Positions 17,357-24,268 of a stretch of DNA of 35,772 nucleotides are shown piece by piece. Every line of letters starts with the position of its first letter. Within the stretch, counting starts at the first letter, position 1. Position numbers and translations under genes: made by a program. Source of the DNA: Tannerella sp. (GTDB lineage Bacteria; Bacteroidota; Bacteroidia; Bacteroidales; Tannerellaceae); contig JAITVS010000031.1 in assembly GCA_031285685.1 (NCBI GenBank), forward strand, positions 1 through 35,772. Reading direction: 5' to 3'. The notes below the pieces were generated by a model that saw nothing but the letters and a program-made list of their open reading frames with translations, had not been told where the DNA came from and ran no database searches.

Positions 17357-17872
17357 CTATTCTTTGTACCATGATGCATACATGTGATAATTACGTGCAA
17401 TCTTTTGGTTTATTTCTTTGGATTGTTCCGGATCGACTTTTTTTACGAATTTAGCAGGAACGCCGGCGTATATACTTCCGGCTTCGACAATTGTATTGCT
17501 GAGAACAACGGATCCGGCTGCGATGATAGCCCCTTCTCCGATTACTGCATGGTCAAGCACAACTGTTCCCATTCCAATAAGCGCCCCTTTGCATATTTTT
17601 GCACCGTGAATTGTCACGTTATGTCCTATAGATACGTCATCCTCTATTTCTACAATTGATTTTTCATATAATGTATGTAATACGGTGCCGTCCTGAATGT
17701 TGACCCCATTGCCTATACGTATGGAATTTACATCTCCGCGCAAAATGGTTCCGAACCATATGCTGCAACCTTCACCTATTACCGTATCGCCGATTATGGT
17801 AGCATTGTCGGCTAAGAATGTATCTTTTCCGATAGCGGGAGTAAAACCTCTTACGGATTTTATTAGTGCCAT
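17357..17872 (-). CDS. gamma-carbonic-anhydrase-like hexapeptide-repeat protein (YrdA/PaaY type)
   Basis: A 171-residue left-handed beta-helix protein. Hexapeptide repeats run from about residue 20 to 145 (for example DNATIIGDTVIGEGCSIWFG and AKICKGALIGMGTVV). His66, His84 and His89 (DGTVLH, SIGHNVTIHG) are at the positions of the three zinc ligands of gamma-class carbonic anhydrases, and a C-terminal helix (DPEQSKEINQKIARNYHMYASWYKE) is typical. Members are trimeric cytosolic proteins, some with carbonic anhydrase activity and some without proven activity. It is first in a minus-strand pair with the beta-lactamase/CapA fusion, which gives no clear functional link. Fold and family are firm; activity is not. 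Confidence 0.93.
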   Translation of the reverse strand: MALIKSVRGFTPAIGKDTFLADNATIIGDTVIGEGCSIWFGTILRGDVNSIRIGNGVNIQDGTVLHTLYEKSIVEIEDDVSIGHNVTIHGAKICKGALIGMGTVVLDHAVIGEGAIIAAGSVVLSNTIVEAGSIYAGVPAKFVKKVDPEQSKEINQKIARNYHMYASWYKE

Positions 17873-17910
17873 AAACTTATTTTGTTTGAATTATTACTGT
17901 TCTACTGCTG

Positions 17911-17918
17911 CAAAAGTA
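17911..17918 (-). promoter_or_regulatory. -7 element for the gamma-carbonic-anhydrase-like gene
   Basis: Read on the minus strand this is TACTTTTG, matching TAnnTTTG, 38 nt before the start codon. I see no TTTG at the expected -33 distance, so support is partial. The 182-nt divergent space to rpsU holds this and the rpsU promoter. Confidence 0.5.
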
Positions 17919-17969
17919 CGTAAAAAGAATGGATTTGGCTGTTATCGTGAAAAATAAATGTTTAAATAT

Positions 17970-18000
17970 TTTGTCGGTAAGAAAACAATCCGTAATTTTG
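17970..18000 (+). promoter_or_regulatory. rpsU promoter
   Basis: TTTG at 17970-17973, a 19-nt spacer and TAATTTTG at 17993-18000 match the Bacteroidota promoter consensus. The start codon is at 18055, which leaves a leader of about 45-50 nt that is very A/T-rich. Confidence 0.85.
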
Positions 18001-18054
18001 CGGCTCGAAAAAAAGGATTTGATACAAAAAACAATATAATTTAAAATTTAATTT

Positions 18055-18246
18055 ATGATCGTAGTTCCATTGAAAGAAGGCGAAAATATAGAAAGAGCCT
18101 TGAAGAAATTTAAAAGAAAGTTTGAGAAAACTGGAGTTGTTAAAGAACTTAGAAGCCGTCAGGCATTTGCAAAGCCTTCCGTGAAAAAGAGAAAAGAGCG
18201 TATTCATGCTATTTATGTAAAGCAGTTACAGCAGGCTGAAAGCTGA
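18055..18246 (+). CDS. rpsU: 30S ribosomal protein bS21
   Basis: Small basic protein of the 30S platform near the anti-Shine-Dalgarno end of 16S rRNA. The 63 residues (MIVVPLKEGENIERALKKF, then RSRQAFAKPSVKKRKERIH) match bS21 throughout and the length is normal. In Bacteroidota, bS21 with bS6 and bS18 has been reported to mask the anti-Shine-Dalgarno sequence. No Shine-Dalgarno sequence is visible before this ATG; the leader is A/T-only near the start. The xerC-like gene follows 80 nt downstream with its own weaker promoter. Confidence 0.97.
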   Translation: MIVVPLKEGENIERALKKFKRKFEKTGVVKELRSRQAFAKPSVKKRKERIHAIYVKQLQQAES

Positions 18247-18270
18247 TTGTTTAACTTTTCACCCTTTTTA

Positions 18271-18302
18271 TTTGTTTTTTGAGAAAAGAAATCGTATATT
18301 CG
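18271..18302 (+). promoter_or_regulatory. possible promoter for the xerC-like gene
   Basis: TTTG at 18271-18274, a 20-nt spacer and TATATTCG at 18295-18302 (one mismatch to TAnnTTTG). The GTG start follows at 18327. It would allow transcription of xerC and raiA apart from rpsU. Confidence 0.5.
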
Positions 18303-18326
18303 TAGCATCATATTGAATGTGACGAA

Positions 18327-19229
18327 GTGAGGATATACGCGAGTTTGTTTATAGATTATTTGCGGTATGAACGGAATTATTCAGTTCATACTGTAAATTC
18401 GTATTTTAATGACTTATCGCAATTTGTTGCTTTTCTGGAAGAAAAAGTCGTTGCGGAAGGAGAGGTGTTTGACGTTGAAAGAGTTGATGCGGATATTGTT
18501 CGCCGGTGGATGATGGAATTAATGAAGCAATCGCTGTCGCCGGCATCCGTTAATAGGAAGTTGACATCTTTGCAGTCGTTTTTTAAATATTTGGTTCGTC
18601 AGGATATTGTACAGAAGCATCCGCTTAAGCTGGTTTCCGGCCCTAAAAAATCAAAAGCATTGCCTTATTTTATAAAAGAGAAAGATATCAGTAATCTTTT
18701 AGATGTAAGTCTGAATGATTCTGATTTTGAAGAGGTGAGAAACCAATTGATGATTGAAATGTTTTATGAGACGGGTATTCGTTGCTCGGAACTTGTCGGT
18801 ATAAAAAATACAGATGTAGATCTGGATGCAATGTTGCTGAAAGTTACCGGAAAACGGAATAAGCAGCGTTTGATACCTTTTGCAGATCGTCTGAAGGAAA
18901 TGATTGTACATTATATTAATGTAAGGGGATGCGAAGTTGAGGTAGATTGTTCTTCTTTTTTTGTCAGGAAAGACGGACGACCTGTATCGTCGGCTATTGT
19001 TTATTATATAGTGAAGAAGAATTTATCGGGTATCCCTACCTTGGCAAAGCGTAGTCCGCATGTATTAAGGCATACTTTTGCTACGAGCATGTTAAATGAC
19101 GGCGCAGAGATGAGTGCGGTCAGCAATCTGTTAGGGCATAGTAGCCTTGCTTCGACATCGGTGTATACACATGTGACGTTTGAGGAGTTGAAAAAAGTTT
19201 ATAACGCTCATCCAAGAGCAAAAAAGTAA
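18327..19229 (+). CDS. xerC: tyrosine recombinase, XerC-like
   Basis: Site-specific recombinase that with XerD resolves chromosome dimers at dif. The 300-residue protein has the N-terminal SAM-like core-binding domain (about 1-85) and the catalytic domain. Catalytic residues are in place: Arg152 (ETGIRCSEL), Lys176, His245 and Arg248 (HVLRH), His271 (LLGHSS) and the nucleophile Tyr280 (SVYTHV). The start is GTG at 18327, which gives the usual short N-terminus (RIYASLFIDYLRYERNYS). It sits between rpsU and raiA, a housekeeping setting, and no attachment sites or mobile-element genes flank it. The XerC rather than XerD label is inferred. Confidence 0.92.
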   Translation: MRIYASLFIDYLRYERNYSVHTVNSYFNDLSQFVAFLEEKVVAEGEVFDVERVDADIVRRWMMELMKQSLSPASVNRKLTSLQSFFKYLVRQDIVQKHPLKLVSGPKKSKALPYFIKEKDISNLLDVSLNDSDFEEVRNQLMIEMFYETGIRCSELVGIKNTDVDLDAMLLKVTGKRNKQRLIPFADRLKEMIVHYINVRGCEVEVDCSSFFVRKDGRPVSSAIVYYIVKKNLSGIPTLAKRSPHVLRHTFATSMLNDGAEMSAVSNLLGHSSLASTSVYTHVTFEELKKVYNAHPRAKK

Positions 19230-19241
19230 GGAGGATTTATT
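19228..19241 (+). promoter_or_regulatory. strong Shine-Dalgarno site before raiA
   Basis: AAGGAGG at 19228-19234 lies 7 nt before the ATG at 19242 and overlaps the TAA of the xerC-like gene. Such full matches are rare in Bacteroidota, and other genes in this window lack one. It may help translational coupling. Confidence 0.7.
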
Positions 19242-19541
19242 ATGGATATTAAGATTAAATCAATTCATTTTGATGCGACGGAGAAATTAGAAGCATTCAT
19301 TGAAAAAAAAGTGTCTAAGTTAGAACATCTTTATGAAGGTATTATTATGGCTGATGTTGCATTGAAGGTCGTGAAGCCGGAAACTGTAAAAAACAAGAGT
19401 GCGGGTATTCGTATTAAAATCAAAAACGGAGATTGTTTTGCGGAAAAAATCTGCGATACATTTGAGGAAGCTGTTGATACAGCGGTAGAAGCGTTGGAAA
19501 AACAATTGCTGAAATACAAAGAAAAAAGTAAGGCTAAATAA
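19242..19541 (+). CDS. raiA: ribosome hibernation factor HPF/RaiA, short form
   Basis: Small protein that binds the 30S decoding region and helps ribosomes go dormant in slow growth. The 99 residues (MDIKIKSIHFDATEKLEAFI, then GIRIKIKNGDCFAEKICDTFEEAVDTA) fit the beta-alpha-beta-beta-beta-alpha fold of the family. The C-terminal dimerisation domain of long HPF is missing, so this is the short type. It lies 12 nt after the xerC-like gene, preceded by a strong Shine-Dalgarno site and followed by a terminator-like hairpin. Family is firm; short HPF and RaiA are hard to separate by eye. Confidence 0.93.
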   Translation: MDIKIKSIHFDATEKLEAFIEKKVSKLEHLYEGIIMADVALKVVKPETVKNKSAGIRIKIKNGDCFAEKICDTFEEAVDTAVEALEKQLLKYKEKSKAK

Positions 19542-19567
19542 AAAAATAGAAAAAAAACCGAATAAAT

Positions 19568-19598
19568 TTTGTAGATTATAAAATAATTTCTAAATTTG
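19568..19598 (+). promoter_or_regulatory. promoter of the tRNA-Thr/tuf transcription unit
   Basis: TTTG at 19568-19571, a 19-nt spacer and TAAATTTG at 19591-19598 match the consensus fully. Transcription should start near 19603-19606, which is inside the hairpin at 19601-19626. Confidence 0.85.
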
Positions 19599-19600
19599 CA

Positions 19601-19632
19601 GCCGTTTCGCCCCAAAACGAAGCGGCTTCTTT
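19601..19632 (+). terminator. terminator-like hairpin after raiA
   Basis: GCCGTTTCG (19601-19609) pairs over 9 bp with CGAAGCGGC (19618-19626) around loop CCCCAAAA, followed by TTCTTT. It can end raiA transcripts. It also overlaps the start site of the next promoter. Confidence 0.6.
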
Positions 19633-19640
19633 ATGGAAAT

Positions 19641-19714
19641 GCCTCTTTAGCTCAGTTGGCCAGAGCACGTGATTTGTAATCTCGGGGTCGTTGGTTCGAA
19701 TCCGACAAGAGGCT
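19641..19714 (+). tRNA. tRNA-Thr(UGU)
   Basis: A 74-nt cloverleaf: acceptor GCCTCTT/AAGAGGC, D arm GCTC/GAGC, anticodon loop TTTGTAA (anticodon TGT), T arm GTTGG/CCGAC with TTCGAAT, discriminator T. The anticodon stem CGTGA/TCTCG has a central U-U mismatch. CCA is not encoded. Confidence 0.95.
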
Positions 19715-19759
19715 CGAAATGATGGATTTGATTGCTTCAGGTGGGCGAAATGATAATAA

Positions 19760-19831
<72 letters not shown>

Positions 19832-19897
19832 CTTGAGTAAAAAGAAATCAGAGGATGGATAAGCATTCTAACTAATATAAAAAAGGATATTTGAATT

Positions 19898-21085
19898 ATG
19901 GCAAAAGAACATTTTAACAGGACGAAACCGCATGTTAACATCGGTACAATTGGTCACGTTGACCATGGTAAGACAACCTTGACAGCTGCTATTACAACAG
20001 TTTTGGCAAAAAAAGGTTTTTCCGAAGTACGTTCATTCGATTCTATCGATAACGCCCCGGAAGAAAAAGAAAGAGGTATTACGATTAATACGTCTCACGT
20101 AGAATACGAAACAGCTAATCGTCACTATGCACACGTTGACTGTCCGGGTCACGCCGACTATGTGAAAAACATGGTAACTGGTGCTGCTCAGATGGACGGT
20201 GCTATTATTGTGGTTGCTGCTACAGATGGTCCTATGCCTCAGACTCGCGAGCATATTCTTTTGGCTCGTCAGGTAAACGTACCTCGCTTGGTGGTGTTTA
20301 TGAATAAATGCGACAGCGTTGACGATCCTGAAATGTTGGAGCTTGTGGAAATGGAAATGCGTGAATTGCTTTCATTCTATGATTTTGACGGAGATAATAC
20401 TCCTGTTATTCAAGGCTCTGCATTGGGTGGATTGAATGGTGATCCGAAATGGGAAGATAAAATCATGGAGTTGATGGATGCTGTTGATACATGGATTCCA
20501 CTGCCTCCGCGTGATGTTGACAAACCATTCCTTATGCCGGTTGAAGACGTGTTCTCTATCACTGGTCGTGGTACAGTTGCTACAGGTCGTATTGAAACAG
20601 GTATTGTTCATACGGGTGATGAAGTTGAGATCATCGGTTTAGGTTCGGAAAACAAAAAATCTGTTGTAACAGGTGTTGAAATGTTCCGTAAGATTCTTGA
20701 CGAAGGTCAGGCTGGTGATAACGTAGGTTTGTTGCTTCGTGGTATTGATAAAAACGAGATTAAACGTGGTATGGTGCTTTGCCATCCGGGAAAAGTTAAA
20801 CCTCATTCTAAATTTAAGGCTGAAGTTTATATCCTGAAGAAAGAAGAAGGTGGTCGTCACACTCCATTCCATAACAAATATCGTCCTCAGTTCTATATAC
20901 GTACATTGGACGTAACAGGTGAAATTACATTGCCGGAAGGTGTTGAAATGGTTATGCCTGGCGATAACGTAACAATTCAGGTTGAATTGATCTATCCGGT
21001 TGCTTGTAATGTGGGTCTTCGTTTCGCTATCCGTGAAGGTGGACGTACGGTAGGTGCTGGTCAGATTACAGAATTAGTAGACTAA
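19898..21085 (+). CDS. tuf: elongation factor Tu
   Basis: GTPase that brings aminoacyl-tRNA to the ribosome. The 395-residue protein has G1 GHVDHGKT (19-26), switch I region with [14 protein letters not shown]3 DCPGH (81-85), G4 NKCD (136-139), and beta-barrel domains 2 and 3 ending in [10 protein letters not shown]. Length is normal. It follows two tRNA-Thr genes and precedes tRNA-Trp, secE and nusG, an arrangement similar to the E. coli tufB region. It is probably transcribed from the promoter at 19568-19598. The codons look optimised, as expected for a highly expressed gene. Confidence 0.99.
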   Translation: MAKEHFNRTKPHVNIGTIGHVDHGKTTLTAAITTVLAKKGFSEVRSFDSIDNAPEEKERGITINTSHVEYETANRHYAHVDCPGHADYVKNMVTGAAQMDGAIIVVAATDGPMPQTREHILLARQVNVPRLVVFMNKCDSVDDPEMLELVEMEMRELLSFYDFDGDNTPVIQGSALGGLNGDPKWEDKIMELMDAVDTWIPLPPRDVDKPFLMPVEDVFSITGRGTVATGRIETGIVHTGDEVEIIGLGSENKKSVVTGVEMFRKILDEGQAGDNVGLLLRGIDKNEIKRGMVLCHPGKVKPHSKFKAEVYILKKEEGGRHTPFHNKYRPQFYIRTLDVTGEITLPEGVEMVMPGDNVTIQVELIYPVACNVGLRFAIREGGRTVGAGQITELVD

Positions 21086-21094
21086 TAATAAAAT

Positions 21095-21125
21095 TATAGC
21101 CGGTCTGAAATAGTGACCGGCTATA
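21095..21125 (+). terminator. hairpin between tuf and tRNA-Trp
   Basis: TATAGCCGGTC pairs perfectly over 11 bp with GACCGGCTATA around a nine-base loop. No T-run follows, and the tRNA starts 6 nt later, so it may be a weak terminator or an RNA-processing or stability element rather than a full stop. Confidence 0.5.
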
Positions 21126-21131
21126 TATCAC

Positions 21132-21204
21132 ACGGAAGTAGCTCAGTTGGTAGAGTCCTGGTCTCCAAAACCAGTTGTCGGGAGTTCGAGCCTCTCCTTC
21201 CGTG
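21132..21204 (+). tRNA. tRNA-Trp(CCA)
   Basis: A 73-nt cloverleaf: acceptor ACGGAAG/CTTCCGT, D arm GCTC/GAGT, anticodon arm CTGGT-CTCCAAA-ACCAG (anticodon CCA), T arm GGGAG/CTCTC with TTCGAGC, discriminator G. It sits between tuf and secE, as in many bacteria. The 3' CCA is not encoded. Confidence 0.97.
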
Positions 21205-21225
21205 CAAATTAAATAGAAATTATCA

Positions 21226-21414
21226 ATGAAGATAGTCAATTATATTAAAGATTCATACAACGAACTTGTACATAAAGTATCGTGGCCGACAAAGGCAGAG
21301 CTTTCCAATAGTGCTGTGGTTGTTTTATTTGCTTCCATAATCATAGCATTAGTTGTCTTTGCGGTTGATTTCGTATTTGAGCATGCGATGCGTTTTGTTT
21401 ATGACAACATTTAA
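21226..21414 (+). CDS. secE: preprotein translocase subunit SecE
   Basis: Small essential partner of SecY in the inner-membrane translocon. The 62-residue protein has the amphipathic region with the conserved ELVHKVSWPTKAEL (15-28) and one membrane span (about 30-52). This is the minimal single-span form, unlike the three-span E. coli protein. It lies 21 nt after tRNA-Trp and 8 nt before nusG, the standard secE-nusG-rplK order. Confidence 0.96.
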   Translation: MKIVNYIKDSYNELVHKVSWPTKAELSNSAVVVLFASIIIALVVFAVDFVFEHAMRFVYDNI

Positions 21415-21422
21415 TCTGTGTT

Positions 21423-21965
21423 ATGTCTGACGTCCAACCTAAATTTTATGTTCTCCGTGCTATAAGTGGAAAGGAGAACAAGGTGCGTGAATACATTGAA
21501 TCCGAAATGAAAAATTCGGATTTGGGACAATATGTGTCGCAGGTACTTATTCCGACAGAAAAAACATTTACTGTGCGTAATGGCAAAAAAGTAATGAAAG
21601 AGCGTGCTTATTTGCCGGGTTATGTATTGGTAGAGGCAAATCTGGTAGGAGAGGTAGCTCACCGTTTGAGAAATATTCCGAATGTAATAGGATTTCTCGG
21701 CGGACTTGAGAATCCGGTTCCGTTGCGTCCTTCGGAAGTAAGCCGTGTTTTAGGTACGGTTGACGAATTGCAGGAGCAGGAGGAGGATATTGATCTTCAA
21801 TATTTTGTCGGTGAGACAGTGAAGGTGACCTTTGGTCCTTTCAATGGTTTTACCGGTGTAATAGAGGATGTTAATGCGGAGAAAAAGAAACTTAAAGTGA
21901 TGGTGAAAATCTTCGGACGAAAAACACCACTTGAGTTGAGTTATGTACAAGTAGAAAAGGAATAA
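21423..21965 (+). CDS. nusG: transcription termination/antitermination factor NusG
   Basis: Binds RNA polymerase and affects pausing, termination and transcription-translation coupling. The 180-residue protein has the NGN domain (about 5-105, [20 protein letters not shown] and [10 protein letters not shown]) and a C-terminal KOW domain (about 125-178, [18 protein letters not shown]). Length is typical. It follows secE by 8 nt and precedes rplK by 70 nt; that gap is A/T-rich, and I see no promoter or terminator in it. Confidence 0.98.
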   Translation: MSDVQPKFYVLRAISGKENKVREYIESEMKNSDLGQYVSQVLIPTEKTFTVRNGKKVMKERAYLPGYVLVEANLVGEVAHRLRNIPNVIGFLGGLENPVPLRPSEVSRVLGTVDELQEQEEDIDLQYFVGETVKVTFGPFNGFTGVIEDVNAEKKKLKVMVKIFGRKTPLELSYVQVEKE

Positions 21966-22035
21966 GACTTTTGTTACGGAAAGTTGATTTCTTTTTGTTT
22001 TTTATTTATCATAGTAGTTAAAAAAATCAAGAAAA

Positions 22036-22473
22036 ATGGCTAAAGAAATTGCTGGACAACTTAAGTTGCAGATTAAAGGAGGAGCCGCAAATCCTTCTCC
22101 GCCAGTAGGACCGGCTTTAGGTTCTAAGGGTATTAACATAATGGAGTTTTGCAAGCAATTCAATGCCAGAACCCAGGACAAAGGTGGTAAAGTATTACCG
22201 GTTGTAATTACTTATTACTCTGACAAGTCGTTTGATTTTATAGTCAAAACACCTCCTGTTGCTATTCAGTTGTTGGAAGTTTCCAAACAGAAAAGCGGCT
22301 CAGCTGAGCCAAACCGTAAAAAAGTTGCGGAAGTGACTTGGGATATGGTGAAACAGATTGCTGAAGACAAAATGGTCGACTTGAACTGTTTTACGGTTGA
22401 ATCTGCTATGCGGATGGTAGCCGGAACAGCAAGAAGTATGGGTATTGCAGTAAAAGGGGAATTCCCGGGATAA
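22036..22473 (+). CDS. rplK: 50S ribosomal protein uL11
   Basis: Part of the ribosomal stalk base that contacts 23S rRNA and translation GTPases. The 145-residue protein has the N-terminal [20 protein letters not shown] region, a proline-rich loop known to face factors, and the C-terminal rRNA-binding domain ending in [11 protein letters not shown]. Length is normal. It is the first of the rplKAJL block; rplA follows 22 nt later. Confidence 0.99.
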   Translation: MAKEIAGQLKLQIKGGAANPSPPVGPALGSKGINIMEFCKQFNARTQDKGGKVLPVVITYYSDKSFDFIVKTPPVAIQLLEVSKQKSGSAEPNRKKVAEVTWDMVKQIAEDKMVDLNCFTVESAMRMVAGTARSMGIAVKGEFPG

Positions 22474-22495
22474 ACCAATAAAAGTCAAGTAAAAG

Positions 22496-23191
22496 ATGAG
22501 TAAACTTACAAAAAATCAGAAATTGGCTTCGGGTAAAATTGAAAACGGGAAAACGTATACATTGAAAGAAGCATCGGCATTGGTTAAAGAAATTACTTTG
22601 ACTAAATTTGATGCATCCGTAGATGTTGATGTCCGTCTCGGAGTTGATCCCCGTAAAGCTAATCAAATGGTAAGAGGTGTTGTCTCTTTACCACACGGAA
22701 CCGGAAAGGTTACCAGGGTTCTTGCGTTATGTACTCCCGACAAAGAAGCAGAGGCAAAAGCTGCCGGTGCTGATTATGTCGGTTTGGATGAATATGTTGA
22801 GAAAATCAAAGGAGGTTGGACCGACATAGACATCATTATTACAATGCCTTCCATCATGGGAAAAATTGGTGCTTTAGGACGTATTTTAGGTCCGCGTGGT
22901 TTGATGCCTAACCCCAAAAGCGGTACGGTTACAAACGATATAGGTAAAGCGGTAGAGGAAGTGAAACAAGGTAAAATCGACTTTAAAGTCGATAAAACCG
23001 GAATCGTTCATTCTTCTGTTGGTAAATCTTCTTTCGACGCAAGTAAAATATATGATAATGCAAGGGAATTTATATCTACATTGATTAAATTAAAGCCTTC
23101 TGCAGCTAAAGGTACTTATTTGAAAAGCATTTATCTTTCCTCAACAATGAGTCCGGGTATTAAAATTGACCCTAAATCAGTTGAAGATTAA
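22496..23191 (+). CDS. rplA: 50S ribosomal protein uL1
   Basis: Forms the L1 stalk near the ribosomal E site and in many bacteria represses its own operon by binding a 23S-like site in the mRNA leader. The 231-residue protein has the typical [20 protein letters not shown] stretch and the conserved [18 protein letters not shown] motif. Length is normal. It is in the rplKAJL block, 22 nt after rplK and 21 nt before rplJ. I could not recognise an L1 operator ahead of rplK by eye. Confidence 0.99.
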   Translation: MSKLTKNQKLASGKIENGKTYTLKEASALVKEITLTKFDASVDVDVRLGVDPRKANQMVRGVVSLPHGTGKVTRVLALCTPDKEAEAKAAGADYVGLDEYVEKIKGGWTDIDIIITMPSIMGKIGALGRILGPRGLMPNPKSGTVTNDIGKAVEEVKQGKIDFKVDKTGIVHSSVGKSSFDASKIYDNAREFISTLIKLKPSAAKGTYLKSIYLSSTMSPGIKIDPKSVED

Positions 23192-23212
23192 TAACTTTAA
23201 AAATTAGAGACG

Positions 23213-23749
23213 ATGAAAAAGGAAGATAAAGGCAGAATCATAAACGAGTTAACTGAACAATTGAAGCAGTATCCTCATATTTATCTTACAGATATTGAAG
23301 CTCTTAATGCTGAAAAAACAAGTAAGTTGAGAAAAGTATGCTACAAGCAGGAAGTTAAACTTGTCATGGTGAAAAATACATTGCTTAAAAAAGCAATGGA
23401 AAATGTGGCAGAGACCGATTTTTCGGAATTATATAGTGTATTGAAAGGGAATACTGCTGTTATGCTGGCAAATGTAGCAAATGCACCTGCGCGTCTTATT
23501 CAGGATTTTACTAAAGACGCAAAAGACAAGGATGCTGCAAGGCCGAAACTGAAAGGAGCTTATGTTCAGGAAGGTTTCTATACGGCAAACGATTTGGAAG
23601 CATTGGCTACAATAAAGAGCAGAGAAGAATTGATCGGAGATGTAATCGGATTATTGCAGTCACCGGCGAAAAATGTTATTTCTGCATTGCAGTCTAATGG
23701 CGGACAGAAAATACACGGACTTTTAAAAACGCTTGAAGAGCGTAAATAG
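23213..23749 (+). CDS. rplJ: 50S ribosomal protein uL10
   Basis: Anchors bL12 dimers to the ribosome at the stalk base. The 178-residue protein has the N-terminal rRNA-binding region (YPHIYLTDIEALNAEKTSKL, VKLVMVKNTLLKKAM) and a C-terminal helix that binds bL12. The gap before it is only 21 nt, too short for the long L10-binding leader seen in E. coli, so autogenous control, if present, must use another site. rplL follows 38 nt later. Confidence 0.98.
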   Translation: MKKEDKGRIINELTEQLKQYPHIYLTDIEALNAEKTSKLRKVCYKQEVKLVMVKNTLLKKAMENVAETDFSELYSVLKGNTAVMLANVANAPARLIQDFTKDAKDKDAARPKLKGAYVQEGFYTANDLEALATIKSREELIGDVIGLLQSPAKNVISALQSNGGQKIHGLLKTLEERK

Positions 23750-23787
23750 TTTTTTACAGATTATAAATCATTTAAATCATAACGAAA

Positions 23788-24162
23788 ATGGCAGATTTGA
23801 AAGCTTTTGCAGAACAATTAGTGAATCTTACCGTAAAAGAGGTAAACGAATTGGCAACAATCCTTAAAGATGAATATGGCATCGAACCGGCTGCTGCAGC
23901 TGTTGCTGTTGCTGCTCCTGCTGCAGGTGGTGCAGCGGCAGTTGAAGAAAAAACAGAATTTGATGTGGTTCTTAAATCAGCAGGTGCTAATAAATTGGCA
24001 GTTGTAAAATTAGTGAAAGAATTAACCGGTCTTGGTTTGAAAGAAGCAAAAGATATGGTTGACGGTGCTCCAAGTAATGTTAAAGAGGGCATAGCTAAAT
24101 CAGATGCGGAAGGCATTAAGAAAAGTCTGGAAGAAGCAGGAGCAGAAGTTGAGCTTAAATAG
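23788..24162 (+). CDS. rplL: 50S ribosomal protein bL12 (L7/L12)
   Basis: Multi-copy stalk protein that recruits translation GTPases. The 124-residue protein has an N-terminal dimerisation domain (1-35), an Ala/Gly-rich hinge (about 36-55) and the C-terminal factor-binding domain ([20 protein letters not shown], then [12 protein letters not shown]). A terminator-like hairpin follows 27 nt after the stop, so its mRNA can be made in excess over rpoB. A 131-residue reverse-strand frame over this gene only mirrors the Ala-rich hinge and is not a gene. Confidence 0.99.
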   Translation: MADLKAFAEQLVNLTVKEVNELATILKDEYGIEPAAAAVAVAAPAAGGAAAVEEKTEFDVVLKSAGANKLAVVKLVKELTGLGLKEAKDMVDGAPSNVKEGIAKSDAEGIKKSLEEAGAEVELK

Positions 24163-24189
24163 TTCATATACCCTGCTTGGCAGGTAAAT

Positions 24190-24226
24190 GGTTAAGAATC
24201 CCAATTATGGGGTTCTTAACCTTTTT
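24190..24226 (+). terminator. intrinsic terminator/attenuator between rplL and rpoB
   Basis: GGTTAAGAATCCC (24190-24202) pairs with GGGGTTCTTAACC (24209-24221): 13 bp with one G-U, loop AATTAT, then TTTTT (24222-24226). I see no good promoter in the 42 nt before rpoB, so partial read-through probably feeds rpoBC. Confidence 0.85.
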
Positions 24227-24268
24227 GTGTCTATTTTTATTATTAAGTTCAATTAATTCCTACGATAG

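Noticed and set aside
18327..19229. Tyrosine recombinase as a sign of a mobile element
   Set aside because: Length, motifs and housekeeping neighbours (rpsU, raiA) fit chromosomal XerC; no att repeats, cargo or tRNA disruption seen.
23772..24167. 131-codon reverse-strand frame over rplL
   Set aside because: It is the antisense shadow of the Ala-rich hinge and biased codons of rplL; no family match and no promoter.
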